Shown here piece by piece: positions 1-6,070 of a stretch of DNA of 6,559 nucleotides (position 1 is the stretch's first letter; every line of letters begins with the position of its first letter). The notes under the pieces were generated by a model that saw only the letters and a program-made list of their open reading frames with translations, was not told the DNA's origin and did not search any database. The translations under genes were made by a program, and so were the position numbers. This stretch comes from Coprothermobacterota bacterium. GTDB taxonomy: Bacteria; Caldisericota; JANLFM01. The DNA is taken from the NCBI GenBank assembly GCA_026389415.1, contig JAPLHX010000172.1, positions 1 through 6,559 on the forward strand, read 5' to 3'.

Positions 1-739
1 GCAAGTGGCCCTCGATGTCTCTGAGAGGTTCCACAGTTAAATCGAAATAATACTGTTTCTCGTTTTTATTGATCTTTATTTCCTTTCGAACACCTAACCC
101 ATCCTTGAGGGCTGACTTCTTTGCTGCAATAAAACCAGACATATCCATTTCTTTCAGAAGCTCAAAGTCGGATTTACCAGGCTCGATTGCAGTTAATATT
201 CCCGTCTGTGGATGATGAACCCATGTATATTTCAGGTTGATATCTTGGTTGAAGACTGCAATTGGCGCATTCTTTAGAGCTACTCGGAAGCGTTCTTCGC
301 TTTGACGTAGGGCATCTTCCATGTTTTTCCGATCAGTAATATCTTCTGCGCTTCCTAGAATTGCTCGGACAGAACCATCCGTATTTCTGGAAAAAACTGT
401 TGCTCTATCGTGAAGCCAACGCCATTGTCCCGAACGATGTTTAACTCTATATTCGATCTCTAAAACTTGACCGTCTTTCATCCCAGTCATCTCCTGATTG
501 CGCGCAAGAACTCTTTCCGCATCATCAGGATTTAGGAGATTGGGATAAAGGTTGGATCCCATCGATTTAATCTCTTGAGAACTAAACCCTAATATTTGGT
601 AAAAAGCATTGTTTGCATAAGTATCTCTCATCTCATAAAAATCGAATATATAGAGAATATTTGGAGTAGTATCAACCACATTTTGAATAAATCTGTGGTC
701 GTTCTCCACTGGCTGGTCTGGGATTTCTTGCTCACTCAT
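1..739 (-). CDS. PAS-domain sensor protein, N-terminal 246 residues (3' end beyond window)
   Basis: Reading from the ATG at 739 the frame is open to the window edge, so only the N-terminal part is visible. Residues about 15-130 form a first PAS domain: RFIQNVVDTTPNILYIFD, then YQILGFSS, a PDD-containing loop, the core YRVKHRSGQWRWLHDRA, and the closing motif GSAEDITDRKNMEDAL that links successive PAS domains. A second PAS begins at SEERFRVALKNAPIAVF (147-163) and carries TWVHHPQTG and a GKSDFELL segment, a pattern common in sensor histidine kinases. No signal peptide or membrane helix is visible, so this part is probably cytoplasmic. The start is supported by AAGGAG eight bases upstream. The output domain (histidine kinase, GGDEF or other) lies outside the window and cannot be named. 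It is divergent from the reductase gene, with a long gap between them. Confidence 0.9.
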   Translation of the reverse strand, partial: MSEQEIPDQPVENDHRFIQNVVDTTPNILYIFDFYEMRDTYANNAFYQILGFSSQEIKSMGSNLYPNLLNPDDAERVLARNQEMTGMKDGQVLEIEYRVKHRSGQWRWLHDRATVFSRNTDGSVRAILGSAEDITDRKNMEDALRQSEERFRVALKNAPIAVFNQDINLKYTWVHHPQTGILTAIEPGKSDFELLKEMDMSGFIAAKKSALKDGLGVRKEIKINKNEKQYYFDLTVEPLRDIEGHL

Positions 740-821
740 CCGCTCTTCTCCTTTTCTTCATTACTCTAGCCAGAATTGGCGTCAGGAAATGCTGACTCAA
801 TTAGCCCTTAGCTTCTTGATT

Positions 822-837
822 GTATATCTTAATATAC
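822..837. promoter_or_regulatory. Palindrome upstream of the PAS gene (possible operator or promoter core)
   Basis: GTATATCTTAATATAC is a 6-bp inverted repeat with a 4-base centre, about 83 bases upstream of the PAS-gene ATG. On the minus strand it contains TATATT and GATATA, either of which could be a -10 element, and a TTGATC hexamer lies just upstream (about 847-852). No pairing gives an ideal 17-base spacer, so the promoter assignment is tentative. AT-rich palindromes of this size also occur by chance. Confidence 0.3.
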
Positions 838-920
838 CTTGCCCATGATCAAAACATGAACCTGAACAAACCAGAAAATTTTGGAAATAGCTATAGCTTG
901 AGTTGAGTTCCAGTATTCGA

Positions 921-1439
921 TCAAATGCTGACATAAGTTACTGAATCCGGAACTGGCATACAAAACTGATCAAGTTCTACCAGTCTAATCTTAAGAGAGG
1001 GATTTAAAATATTCTGAATAATCTCGACCGCCTTCATCATCTCTGATACGGCAATGCTCTCCTTCACTGGGCGAGCAAGGCTCCACCACAAGCCAGCACC
1101 TATGCTACCTTATGCCACACGCATACCCACGAGCAAAGCGAGGTTGGCTGCATATAGTGTTGCCCCCCTTACCTTGGATGTATTACTTCCTTCCAGTGTA
1201 TATCCCATAACCGAAGCAGTCAGCGTACTCTCTAAAGAATCTACTCATAGTGCAGAGTCAGTGGCTCTGCCACTCCATCCATTTCCAGTCATGCTTCCGC
1301 TTTCATCATGGGGACAGAATCCTTTGTCAACCAGTGTACTCGTATACCGGAACCGGCTCTCGTACATTGGAACCAGCTCTCGTATATTGGAACCAGCTCT
1401 AAGCAAGTCCGGCCCGAATCCGCCACCCCGCCAATGGCT
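921..1439 (-). pseudogene. Possible gene relic of unknown family with two in-frame stops
   Basis: Between stops at about 1442 and 921 the minus strand keeps a 173-codon register interrupted only by a TGA (1247-1245) and a TAA (1112-1110). The third section includes GATLYAANLALLVGMRVA before the TAA, then SLARPVKESIAVSEMMK and KAVEIIQNILNPSLKIRLVE. These would suit a small membrane-associated protein or an amphipathic helix region. The first section overlaps a 20-bp tandem repeat, whose unit is not a multiple of three, so that part is unlikely to be conserved coding sequence. I recognise no family. Chance absence of stops is a serious alternative, so this is a weak call. Confidence 0.2.
1341..1400. 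repeat. Three-copy 20-bp tandem repeat
   Basis: Units are at 1341-1360, 1361-1380 and 1381-1400. The last two, CGTACATTGGAACCAGCTCT and CGTATATTGGAACCAGCTCT, differ at one position; the first, CGTATACCGGAACCGGCTCT, differs by a few transitions. The 20-bp period is not a multiple of three, which argues against a coding repeat. Two helical turns per unit would place any bound protein on the same face of the DNA, but nothing else supports an operator role. Slippage duplication is the simplest origin. Confidence 0.85.
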
Positions 1440-1518
1440 TATTCAGATGGAATACACAGCATCTCAATGTGATCATCTAGACAGGGCATCAATGAAAGGA
1501 TCGCAAAACGTGTGTTTA

Positions 1519-1549
1519 TTGGTAAATTCTTTGTAAGAAAAATCATAAT
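1519..1549 (+). promoter_or_regulatory. Weak candidate promoter for the aldo/keto reductase
   Basis: TTGGTA (1519-1524) and CATAAT (1544-1549) resemble -35 and -10 boxes ahead of the reductase ATG at 1578. The spacer is 19 bases, longer than the usual 17, so this is a weak candidate. A transcript from here would have a short leader of roughly 20 bases that contains the GGAGGTG ribosome binding site. Confidence 0.3.
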
Positions 1550-1577
1550 CTGTTGAGGGATAGGATGGAGGTGTTGC

Positions 1578-2561
1578 ATGCGTTATACGAACTTAGGACG
1601 GACTGGACTTAAGATCTCCGCCATTGCGCTTGGTTGCGGCAATTTCGGTGGCATGGGCAGCATGCCTGCGCTGTTTGGCAAGGTGACAACCCGAGAAGAA
1701 GCTTTCGCCATCATGGATAAGGCATGGCTGTTGGGTATCAACTACTTCGACACCGCCAATTCCTATGGCGGTGGTCTTAGCGAAAGTTTCATCGGGGAGT
1801 GGCTAAAACAGAAGGGGACAAGTGTCCGCGACCAGTTGATCTTGAGTACAAAAGTATATAGCCCAGTGGGTGACGGGCCGAATGACCAGGGATTATCTCG
1901 GCAACACATTCTGCGCCAGATAGACGTTAGCCTCCGCCGTCTCGGTGTTGACTATCTGGATCTGTATATCACCCATGCCCCTGACCCAAGCACGCCGCTC
2001 GAAGAAACCTTACACGCTCTGGATGATCTGATCCATCAAGGTAAAGTACGCTATATTGGTTCCGCCAACATACCAGCCTGGCTCCTGACAAAGGCGTTGT
2101 GGATCAGTGATCGTTTCCACCTCCATCGTTTCGAATGGGTCCAAAATTTCTATAGCTTGCTCGATCAGACAGATGATCGCGAAATGTTTCCCCTTTGCCA
2201 AGATCAGCATCTCGGCTATACGGCGTTCAGCCCACTTGCAGGTGGCTGGCTGACTGGCAAATACCGAGCTGGTGAGCCTTTCCCAGTTGGCTCCCGCATG
2301 GATTTGCGCCCGGACTACCGGACGTTGGCCAGCGAGAAGACATATCCGGCTTTGGAAGCTCTGCATCGTTACGCGACTGAACGCGGAGTGGATATGGCGT
2401 CGCTGGCGCTGGCTTGGGTCATGTCACACCCTGTCGTGACAGCGCCGTTGATCGGCCCCCGCCGTCCAGAGCATCTCGACATAGTAAACAGCGCGTTGGA
2501 GATCACCCTAGACGAAGACGAAAGGGCAACGATTGCTGACTTCTTCAAGAGTGGTAACTAA
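1578..2561 (+). CDS. Aldo/keto reductase family protein
   Basis: A complete 327-residue (beta/alpha)8 NAD(P)H-dependent oxidoreductase of normal family length, cytoplasmic. Family marks in order: N-terminal MRYTNLGRTGLKISAIALGC; catalytic tetrad Asp58 and Tyr63 in FDTANSYGGG, Lys92 in STKV, His133 in LYITHAPDP; the conserved stretch SLRRLGVDYLDLY (118-130); GKVRYIGSAN (155-164); FSPLAGGWLTGKYR (217-230); and the cofactor phosphate-binding loop IGPRRPEHLD (292-301). Such enzymes reduce aldehydes, ketones or sugar carbonyls to alcohols; the substrate cannot be read from sequence. GGAGGTG lies four bases before the ATG and fixes the start. It stands alone on the plus strand, convergent with the S-layer gene, so it is probably monocistronic. 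The sequence resembles the Tas/YghZ-like branch, but I would not assign a named orthologue. Confidence 0.97.
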   Translation: MRYTNLGRTGLKISAIALGCGNFGGMGSMPALFGKVTTREEAFAIMDKAWLLGINYFDTANSYGGGLSESFIGEWLKQKGTSVRDQLILSTKVYSPVGDGPNDQGLSRQHILRQIDVSLRRLGVDYLDLYITHAPDPSTPLEETLHALDDLIHQGKVRYIGSANIPAWLLTKALWISDRFHLHRFEWVQNFYSLLDQTDDREMFPLCQDQHLGYTAFSPLAGGWLTGKYRAGEPFPVGSRMDLRPDYRTLASEKTYPALEALHRYATERGVDMASLALAWVMSHPVVTAPLIGPRRPEHLDIVNSALEITLDEDERATIADFFKSGN

Positions 2562-2882
2562 CATGGAACGTTTTACGACTTAGAGACGTATGCGCATTTT
2601 AGGGGCTTCCAGAAGGCCCACCCTTGTTATCTTACCGGGCCCGCCCGTCGTCAGGCCTTCCTGGAGATGGTCCTTTTTGCGGTCGATTGCAATTTTACCC
2701 TCCCCTTTTTTCTGAAAACGTTTTGATCCACACCGCTCATAGGATCTAGGGGGGGGTTTTGAAATCCGACTCAACCAGCTAAAAAACGTGTAAAGAATTC
2801 CCGCTCCTGCAGGCGCATGGTGGTGATACCCCTTCCCGTATCTTTTTGTCTTTTCAAATTTCAATCGTCAAATGTTCTGAAA
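2562..2882. other. Spacer between convergent genes, no gene seen
   Basis: No credible coding region. A 94-codon minus frame at 2580-2864 lacks family features, is rich in Lys, Arg and Gly, and has no clear ribosome binding site. The spacer contains the stem described at 2609-2676, the palindrome AAAACGTTTT (2715-2724), a run of eight G (2749-2756), and CCTGCAGG at about 2806-2813. It looks like structured intergenic DNA, possibly containing a dispersed repeat, but one window cannot show this. Confidence 0.5.
2609..2676 (+). terminator. Possible terminator or structured 3' region of the aldo/keto reductase
   Basis: CCAGAAGGCC (2609-2618) pairs with GGCCTTCCTGG (2654-2664) with one bulged base, enclosing a 35-base loop that contains the self-complementary CGGGCCCG. 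A T5 tract follows at 2673-2677, about eight bases beyond the stem. The large loop and the gap before the T tract are not ideal for intrinsic termination, so it is only a candidate about 50 bases after the reductase stop codon. Confidence 0.3.
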
Positions 2883-2916
2883 AAGAAAGAGGAGGGGATT
2901 TCCCCTCCTCTTTCTT
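2881..2916 (-). terminator. Rho-independent terminator of the S-layer gene
   Basis: AAGAAAGAGGAGGGGA (2883-2898) and TCCCCTCCTCTTTCTT (2901-2916) form a perfect 16-bp stem with a two-base centre. Read on the minus strand the stem ends in CTTTCTTTTTC, giving the U-rich tail, 17 bases after the TAA of the S-layer gene. Read on the plus strand there is no clean T tract, so it mainly serves the minus-strand gene, though the stem could also block read-through from the convergent reductase. Confidence 0.9.
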
Positions 2917-2932
2917 CTGCGTTTCGTTCAAG

Positions 2933-5071
2933 TTACCAGATGGGACCGGTATCAACGTAATTGATCAGTTCTTCGTTGCCGGTGGCTCGATGGACACCCT
3001 TATGGCTCTGGAAGGACTCTTCGCCCCAACCGTAGAACCAATCTGTGGGCTTGCAATCCGGGAAGTGCTGCACCACCGCACCATCCAGCAGCGGGCCACG
3101 GCCGAGGGCTCGGTCAATCAAGGTCACCGTTTCCGCCCGGATGATGGGGGCATCGGGGTGGAAGGTGCCGTCCGGCAGCCCCTCCACGATTCCCAGCACG
3201 TAAGCCGTTTCGATTTCCTTGATCGCCCAGTGACCCGAGATGTCTGGGAATGGCGTGGCCGGCAGGAACGCCACCGGATCGATGCCGCGGGCACGGATCA
3301 TCGCTACCGCCACGTTGGCACGAGTAGCGGGCAGGTCCGGTCCGAAGGTGCCATCGGGGAAGCCGGTCATTATGCCGGCGCGGTGCACAGCTTCCACGTA
3401 TTTGAAGGTCCAATGGGTAGAGGGCACGTCGGAATAGAACTGCTGACCGGTGACGGTACTCTCCAGGTGGAGCAGGCGGGCGATGATCGCCGCGATTTCC
3501 CCCCGGCTGACGTTGCGTTGCGGGCCGAAGATGGAACCCAGATCCCCGGTGTAGCCTTTGACGTACGCTTCGTGCACTTTGCCCCCGACCACCACCACTT
3601 CATCCTGTGATTCCACCGTTAGCTTGGGTCGGGTGGAGTGTGCCACCGCTTTGTTGCGGATCAAGGTCCCATCCGGCGTATCCGCTGCCACCTTCAGCAC
3701 TAACCGCAGCAACCTCCAGTCGCCGGGGTTCATGTTGCCCAGATCCCAGGTCACCACTCCAGTGCCGGCATCGAAGGTTCCCGCGGGGCCGCTGGCGGTC
3801 GCCGGTGCGTCCACGAAACTGGTGTGGGGTGGAAGCAGATCGGTCACGCTGACGTAATACAAGTTCTGGTCCCCGTTGTTGGCCACCAGGATGTTGAAGG
3901 TGATGTTCTCCCCGGCAGCGACCGTATCGTGGGTGGCGGTGGCATTCGCTCCTGTGACCGCAAATTGGTAGGTGGAGCCGGCCGGGAAGGGGCCGCTGTT
4001 CATGAGATAGACCACCAATAGATAGCGGGGCTGTCCCAGCTTGATCAGGAAGCTTTGGGGAACAAGACTGAAGGTGATCGAACCATCATCTGCCGGATAG
4101 GGAGACTGAGCCAGGACCGGTTCCGTTCCGTCGAAGAGACCATCCTGGTTGACGTCCTCCACCAAGAACACGTTCGTGATGTCGGTCTGGTCGTTGCCGG
4201 TCCCACTGGCGGTGATCGTCAGGTCATTGAGAAAGACGTCCTCCGGGCTGACGTCGGCGGATTGTTTCATGTCTGCCGTCAACACCAATTGCATCATTTC
4301 GTTGTACTTGTCGGTTGAATCGTAGGCGTGATCGGGTGGCGAGTTGGGCCCCTTGTTGATCAGCAGACGCCCGCGATGCCCGCCCCAACAGTCGGAAGGC
4401 ACCATGTTGCCCCAACTGTCGGGGTCGTTGATCGATCGATCGGAGGTGGCCTCTCCCCGTGGTGGCCAGAAATGATAGAACGGGGCTCCGTCCGGCTCGT
4501 GGTAGCTGGCATCGAACTGGCAACCGCGAGGGCCTTCCTGGCAAATTTTGATGCCCAGCCAGTCGTAAGGGATCGCCAGTTCCACGATCCAGGTTTTCGG
4601 GTTGATCGCGGCCTTTCCCTCGAAATCCAATGGTTCGCCGACTGGCGACCAGGCCGCTCCGGTCCCCTCCCAAAACAGGAAAGTGGGGGGAGGCGCAGCT
4701 ACCGTCCTCCCGACCACGGGCCTGTTCACTACGATCCGGCGGTCGTCAGTTTGCGGCAGCTTACCTAGGTTGTGCAGCGCGCACCACTCGAAACTGACGC
4801 TCTCCACCGACAAGGGGATCAGGTACGCCAAATAGAGGTGATTGGGGATGGCCTTTGTGTAGACTGTGACATTCCCGTAATAAGCATCGTACTGGACGGA
4901 GTTGGCGTCCGCCCATTCGTCACTGGGAGCGAATTGCCCATCGATTTTTGGCATGGTGCCGAAGTCAGAGCTGATGGTGAATTCCTCGTTGTGGGCAACC
5001 GCGGGTAGGGGCAGCGCACCCATCGACATCAGAGCGGCGACAAGAAGAAAGAGAACCACCTTGCGTATCAT
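2933..5071 (-). CDS. Secreted S-layer homology (SLH) protein with CBM9/DOMON-like and DUF11 domains
   Basis: A 712-residue exported, cell-wall-anchored protein. Residues 1-26 are a signal peptide (MIRK, hydrophobic core, likely cleavage after AVA). About 38-240 resembles CBM9/DOMON-type beta-sandwiches: PKIDGQFAPSDEWADA near the start and TWIVELAIPYDWLGI (160-174) near the end, with four cysteines (97, 177, 184, 228) that could form disulfides. About 258-370 is a second beta-rich region with an Asp/Asn-rich loop DVNQDGLFDG. About 372-480 is a DUF11 repeat (AAGENITFNILVANNG ... TDLLPP). From 500 onward come SLH repeats: a degenerate one ending NVSRGE (520-525), then 545-596 and 607-658 with HW, PDGTF and TRA/IRAE marks, then a partial SLH-like tail. 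SLH domains bind secondary wall polysaccharide. The ATG at 5071 is preferred because AGGAGGA lies nine bases upstream and the signal peptide begins there; the frame continues upstream to a GTG at 5266, but that segment is phage terminase relic. Ligand and exact role are unknown. Confidence 0.93.
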   Translation of the reverse strand: MIRKVVLFLLVAALMSMGALPLPAVAHNEEFTISSDFGTMPKIDGQFAPSDEWADANSVQYDAYYGNVTVYTKAIPNHLYLAYLIPLSVESVSFEWCALHNLGKLPQTDDRRIVVNRPVVGRTVAAPPPTFLFWEGTGAAWSPVGEPLDFEGKAAINPKTWIVELAIPYDWLGIKICQEGPRGCQFDASYHEPDGAPFYHFWPPRGEATSDRSINDPDSWGNMVPSDCWGGHRGRLLINKGPNSPPDHAYDSTDKYNEMMQLVLTADMKQSADVSPEDVFLNDLTITASGTGNDQTDITNVFLVEDVNQDGLFDGTEPVLAQSPYPADDGSITFSLVPQSFLIKLGQPRYLLVVYLMNSGPFPAGSTYQFAVTGANATATHDTVAAGENITFNILVANNGDQNLYYVSVTDLLPPHTSFVDAPATASGPAGTFDAGTGVVTWDLGNMNPGDWRLLRLVLKVAADTPDGTLIRNKAVAHSTRPKLTVESQDEVVVVGGKVHEAYVKGYTGDLGSIFGPQRNVSRGEIAAIIARLLHLESTVTGQQFYSDVPSTHWTFKYVEAVHRAGIMTGFPDGTFGPDLPATRANVAVAMIRARGIDPVAFLPATPFPDISGHWAIKEIETAYVLGIVEGLPDGTFHPDAPIIRAETVTLIDRALGRGPLLDGAVVQHFPDCKPTDWFYGWGEESFQSHKGVHRATGNEELINYVDTGPIW

Positions 5072-5080
5072 TTTTTTGTT

Positions 5081-5087
5081 TCCTCCT
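5081..5087 (-). promoter_or_regulatory. Ribosome binding site that fixes the S-layer gene start
   Basis: AGGAGGA, nine A-rich bases before the ATG at 5071, within GAGAGGAGGAAAC on the minus strand. It selects this ATG over the in-frame GTG at 5266, which would add 65 residues ahead of the signal peptide. Confidence 0.85.
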
Positions 5088-5135
5088 CTCAAACCGGCAC
5101 AGATCCGCATCAAACGATGGACACAATTCGTCCTC

Positions 5136-5147
5136 CAAGGATCCTTG
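5136..5147. repeat. Perfect 12-bp palindrome in the S-layer gene leader
   Basis: CAAGGATCCTTG lies a few bases downstream of the expected transcription start of the S-layer gene. On the minus strand it runs straight into GGAGGA, so it could act as an operator half-site pair or as a small hairpin near the mRNA 5' end. No family of regulator is suggested by the sequence. Confidence 0.5.
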
Positions 5148-5159
5148 CCTTGTTTTGCT

Positions 5160-5165
5160 ATTATA
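5160..5165 (-). promoter_or_regulatory. TATAAT -10 box of the S-layer gene
   Basis: The minus strand reads CACCTGTATAATAGC, an exact TATAAT with TG directly before it. The expected start site is near 5153, giving a leader of about 80 bases. No good -35 hexamer is found 16-18 bases upstream (CTCATT at 17; TTGTTG at 13), so it may rely on an extended -10 or an activator. It lies just beyond the last recognisable terminase codons. Confidence 0.6.
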
Positions 5166-5179
5166 CAGGTGCGCAAAAC

Positions 5180-5482
5180 AACAATGAGCTCCACTCTTTC
5201 AGTATGTCCCCGTGATTTGCGACCCCATTCCATAGCAAAACCCTCTTCGGAGGAAGCCAAAATCACTCGCTAGTCTGGCTGCATCACCAAGAACCAAGCG
5301 GTGAAGTAACGGGGCACCAGTTCACTCTTCCCGTGCTGTGGCCGCACAAATATCATCAGGCGCTTAATCTTGCTGATTGCCGCTTCAATTAGGTAGGAGT
5401 TGACAAGCGCCTGATGTTTAGTCGGAATCTATAACCGGTTCGTCCTCTTCGCCAGCAGCGCCGGGGAGCCCTGGGCTTGCAT
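5180..5482 (-). pseudogene. terL: Phage terminase large subunit, N-terminal remnant
   Basis: TerL is the ATPase/nuclease motor that packages phage DNA into proheads. The relic starts at ATG 5482 (MQAQGSPALLAKRTNRL), with GGAGGG four bases upstream, and overlaps the end of the TerS-like gene by 65 bases in another frame, as coupled phage genes do. After an in-frame TAG (5431-5429) it continues as IPTKHQALVNSYLIEAAISK, then IKRLMIFVRPQHGKSELVPR, containing the Walker A motif RPQHGKS (about 5344-5324), then YFTAWFLVMQPD. A second TAG (5272-5270) is followed in the same frame by RVILASSEEGFAMEWGRKSR, matching the next conserved strand of this family. Resemblance fades near 5180, so only about 100 of the usual 450 or more codons remain; Walker B and the nuclease domain are gone. 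Resemblance is from memory of the family, not a search. Confidence 0.8.
5354..5416. repeat. 12-bp perfect inverted repeat inside the terL relic
   Basis: CATCAGGCGCTT (5354-5365) and AAGCGCCTGATG (5405-5416) are exact reverse complements 39 bases apart. Both arms fall in conserved terminase codons (HQAL and KRLM), so coincidence within coding sequence is the likeliest explanation. Confidence 0.4.
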
Positions 5483-6018
5483 CTTGCCCTCCGCTGTCGC
5501 CAACGAAACCGATTTCAACCACTCTCGCAAAGTTGGAGTCTGCGGCTGCGGCTCTGGGGTCACCATATTTGCTCACATCCACTGTTAGGAAAACTTCCCG
5601 CAATATCTGCAAACTTTCCGCTGGTTCGCCCCGGGAATTCCGTTCCAGTTTGATGGCAAAGCTCAACAGGGAAACCAATGCTCCGGGTCGTCTAACTTTT
5701 TCTTGAACTCTTCCGGGTTTTCTTGCATTAGTTTCCGGTGCTCTTCCAATTTCTGCTGTACCATGCGCGGGAGTACAAGTTCGGAACCTGAATGACGTTC
5801 CAACATGGCTCTCCGGTCCATGGCCATCTTGCGAAATCTTTCGACCACAAGCCAATTCCCGTAGGCTCGGACTCGCTATACCCGAAAACGCCAACTGCTC
5901 CAACGGTACAAAAAACTTGCACTCTTCCTACACTTCTCCGCTGCTTTCTCTACACTCCCGTCTTCGCCCATATCCAAATAGAACTGAAACGCCTCGAATG
6001 CATTGGCTCTTTCTCCAT
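5418..6018 (-). pseudogene. Phage terminase small subunit-like helix-turn-helix protein, broken
   Basis: No single frame is intact, but three pieces join into a protein of about 200 residues. The ATG at 6018 has AGGAGA six bases upstream and gives MEKE. A one-base loss near 6005 moves the frame to NAFEAFQFYLDMGEDGSVEK, then AAEKCRKSASFLYRWSSW, an HTH-like segment. An in-frame TAG follows at 5878-5876, then RVRAYGNWLVVERFRKMAMD and a charged helix (QQKLEEHRKLMQENPEEFKK). A second one-base loss near 5682 (GAGCA where GAGGCA is expected) moves to ALVSLLSFAIKLERNSRGEP, and the frame ends in an acidic tail at TAA 5420-5418. The patterns FEAF..Y.DMG, RW..W...RARAY and KLER.ARGEP are those of phage-encoded proteins just upstream of terL, so a DNA-recognition role as TerS is inferred from motifs and position. 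Confidence 0.72.
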
Positions 6019-6070
6019 TTTGAATCTCCTAAAGTTGCAATGAAGAGTAATTCTCAATTGAGCAACCTAC

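Larger units (their letters stand above)
740..1577. other. Gene-poor interval between the PAS gene and the aldo/keto reductase
   Basis: No convincing intact gene is seen here. A plus-strand open frame at 1054-1536 (160 codons) is rich in Ser, Pro and Leu, has no recognisable motif and no good ribosome binding site, and runs through a 20-bp tandem repeat that breaks any codon periodicity. I do not call it a gene. The minus strand over 921-1439 keeps one frame open except for a TGA at 1247-1245 and a TAA at 1112-1110; its translation is protein-like in places (for example LWWSLARPVKESIAVSEMMK) but I cannot match it to a family. The interval also holds the palindrome near 830, another perfect palindrome AGCTATAGCT at 889-898, and the tandem repeat at 1341-1400. 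Confidence 0.5.

Noticed and set aside
1054..1536. 160-codon plus-strand open frame
   Set aside because: No motif, Ser/Pro/Leu-rich composition, no ribosome binding site near its ATG, and it passes through a 20-bp tandem repeat that is not a multiple of three.
2580..2864. 94-codon minus frame between the reductase and the S-layer gene
   Set aside because: Low-complexity basic composition, no clear ribosome binding site and no recognisable domain; it spans the candidate stem-loop and the G8 run.
3558..5008. Several plus-strand frames opposite the S-layer gene
   Set aside because: They are antisense shadows of a GC-rich coding gene, without ribosome binding sites or domains.
5072..5266. 65-residue N-terminal extension of the S-layer protein from the GTG at 5266
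   Set aside because: The first 29 residues match terminase large subunit, the segment contains the TATAAT box, and a signal peptide with a strong ribosome binding site begins at 5071.
5354..5416. 12-bp inverted repeat as an attachment site or terminator
   Set aside because: Both arms are conserved terminase codons (HQAL and KRLM) and there is no T tract; coincidence is simpler.
5418..5903. 161-codon minus frame as an intact gene
   Set aside because: Its first half has no sensible composition; only its part after about 5682 belongs to the TerS-like protein, whose earlier part is in another frame.
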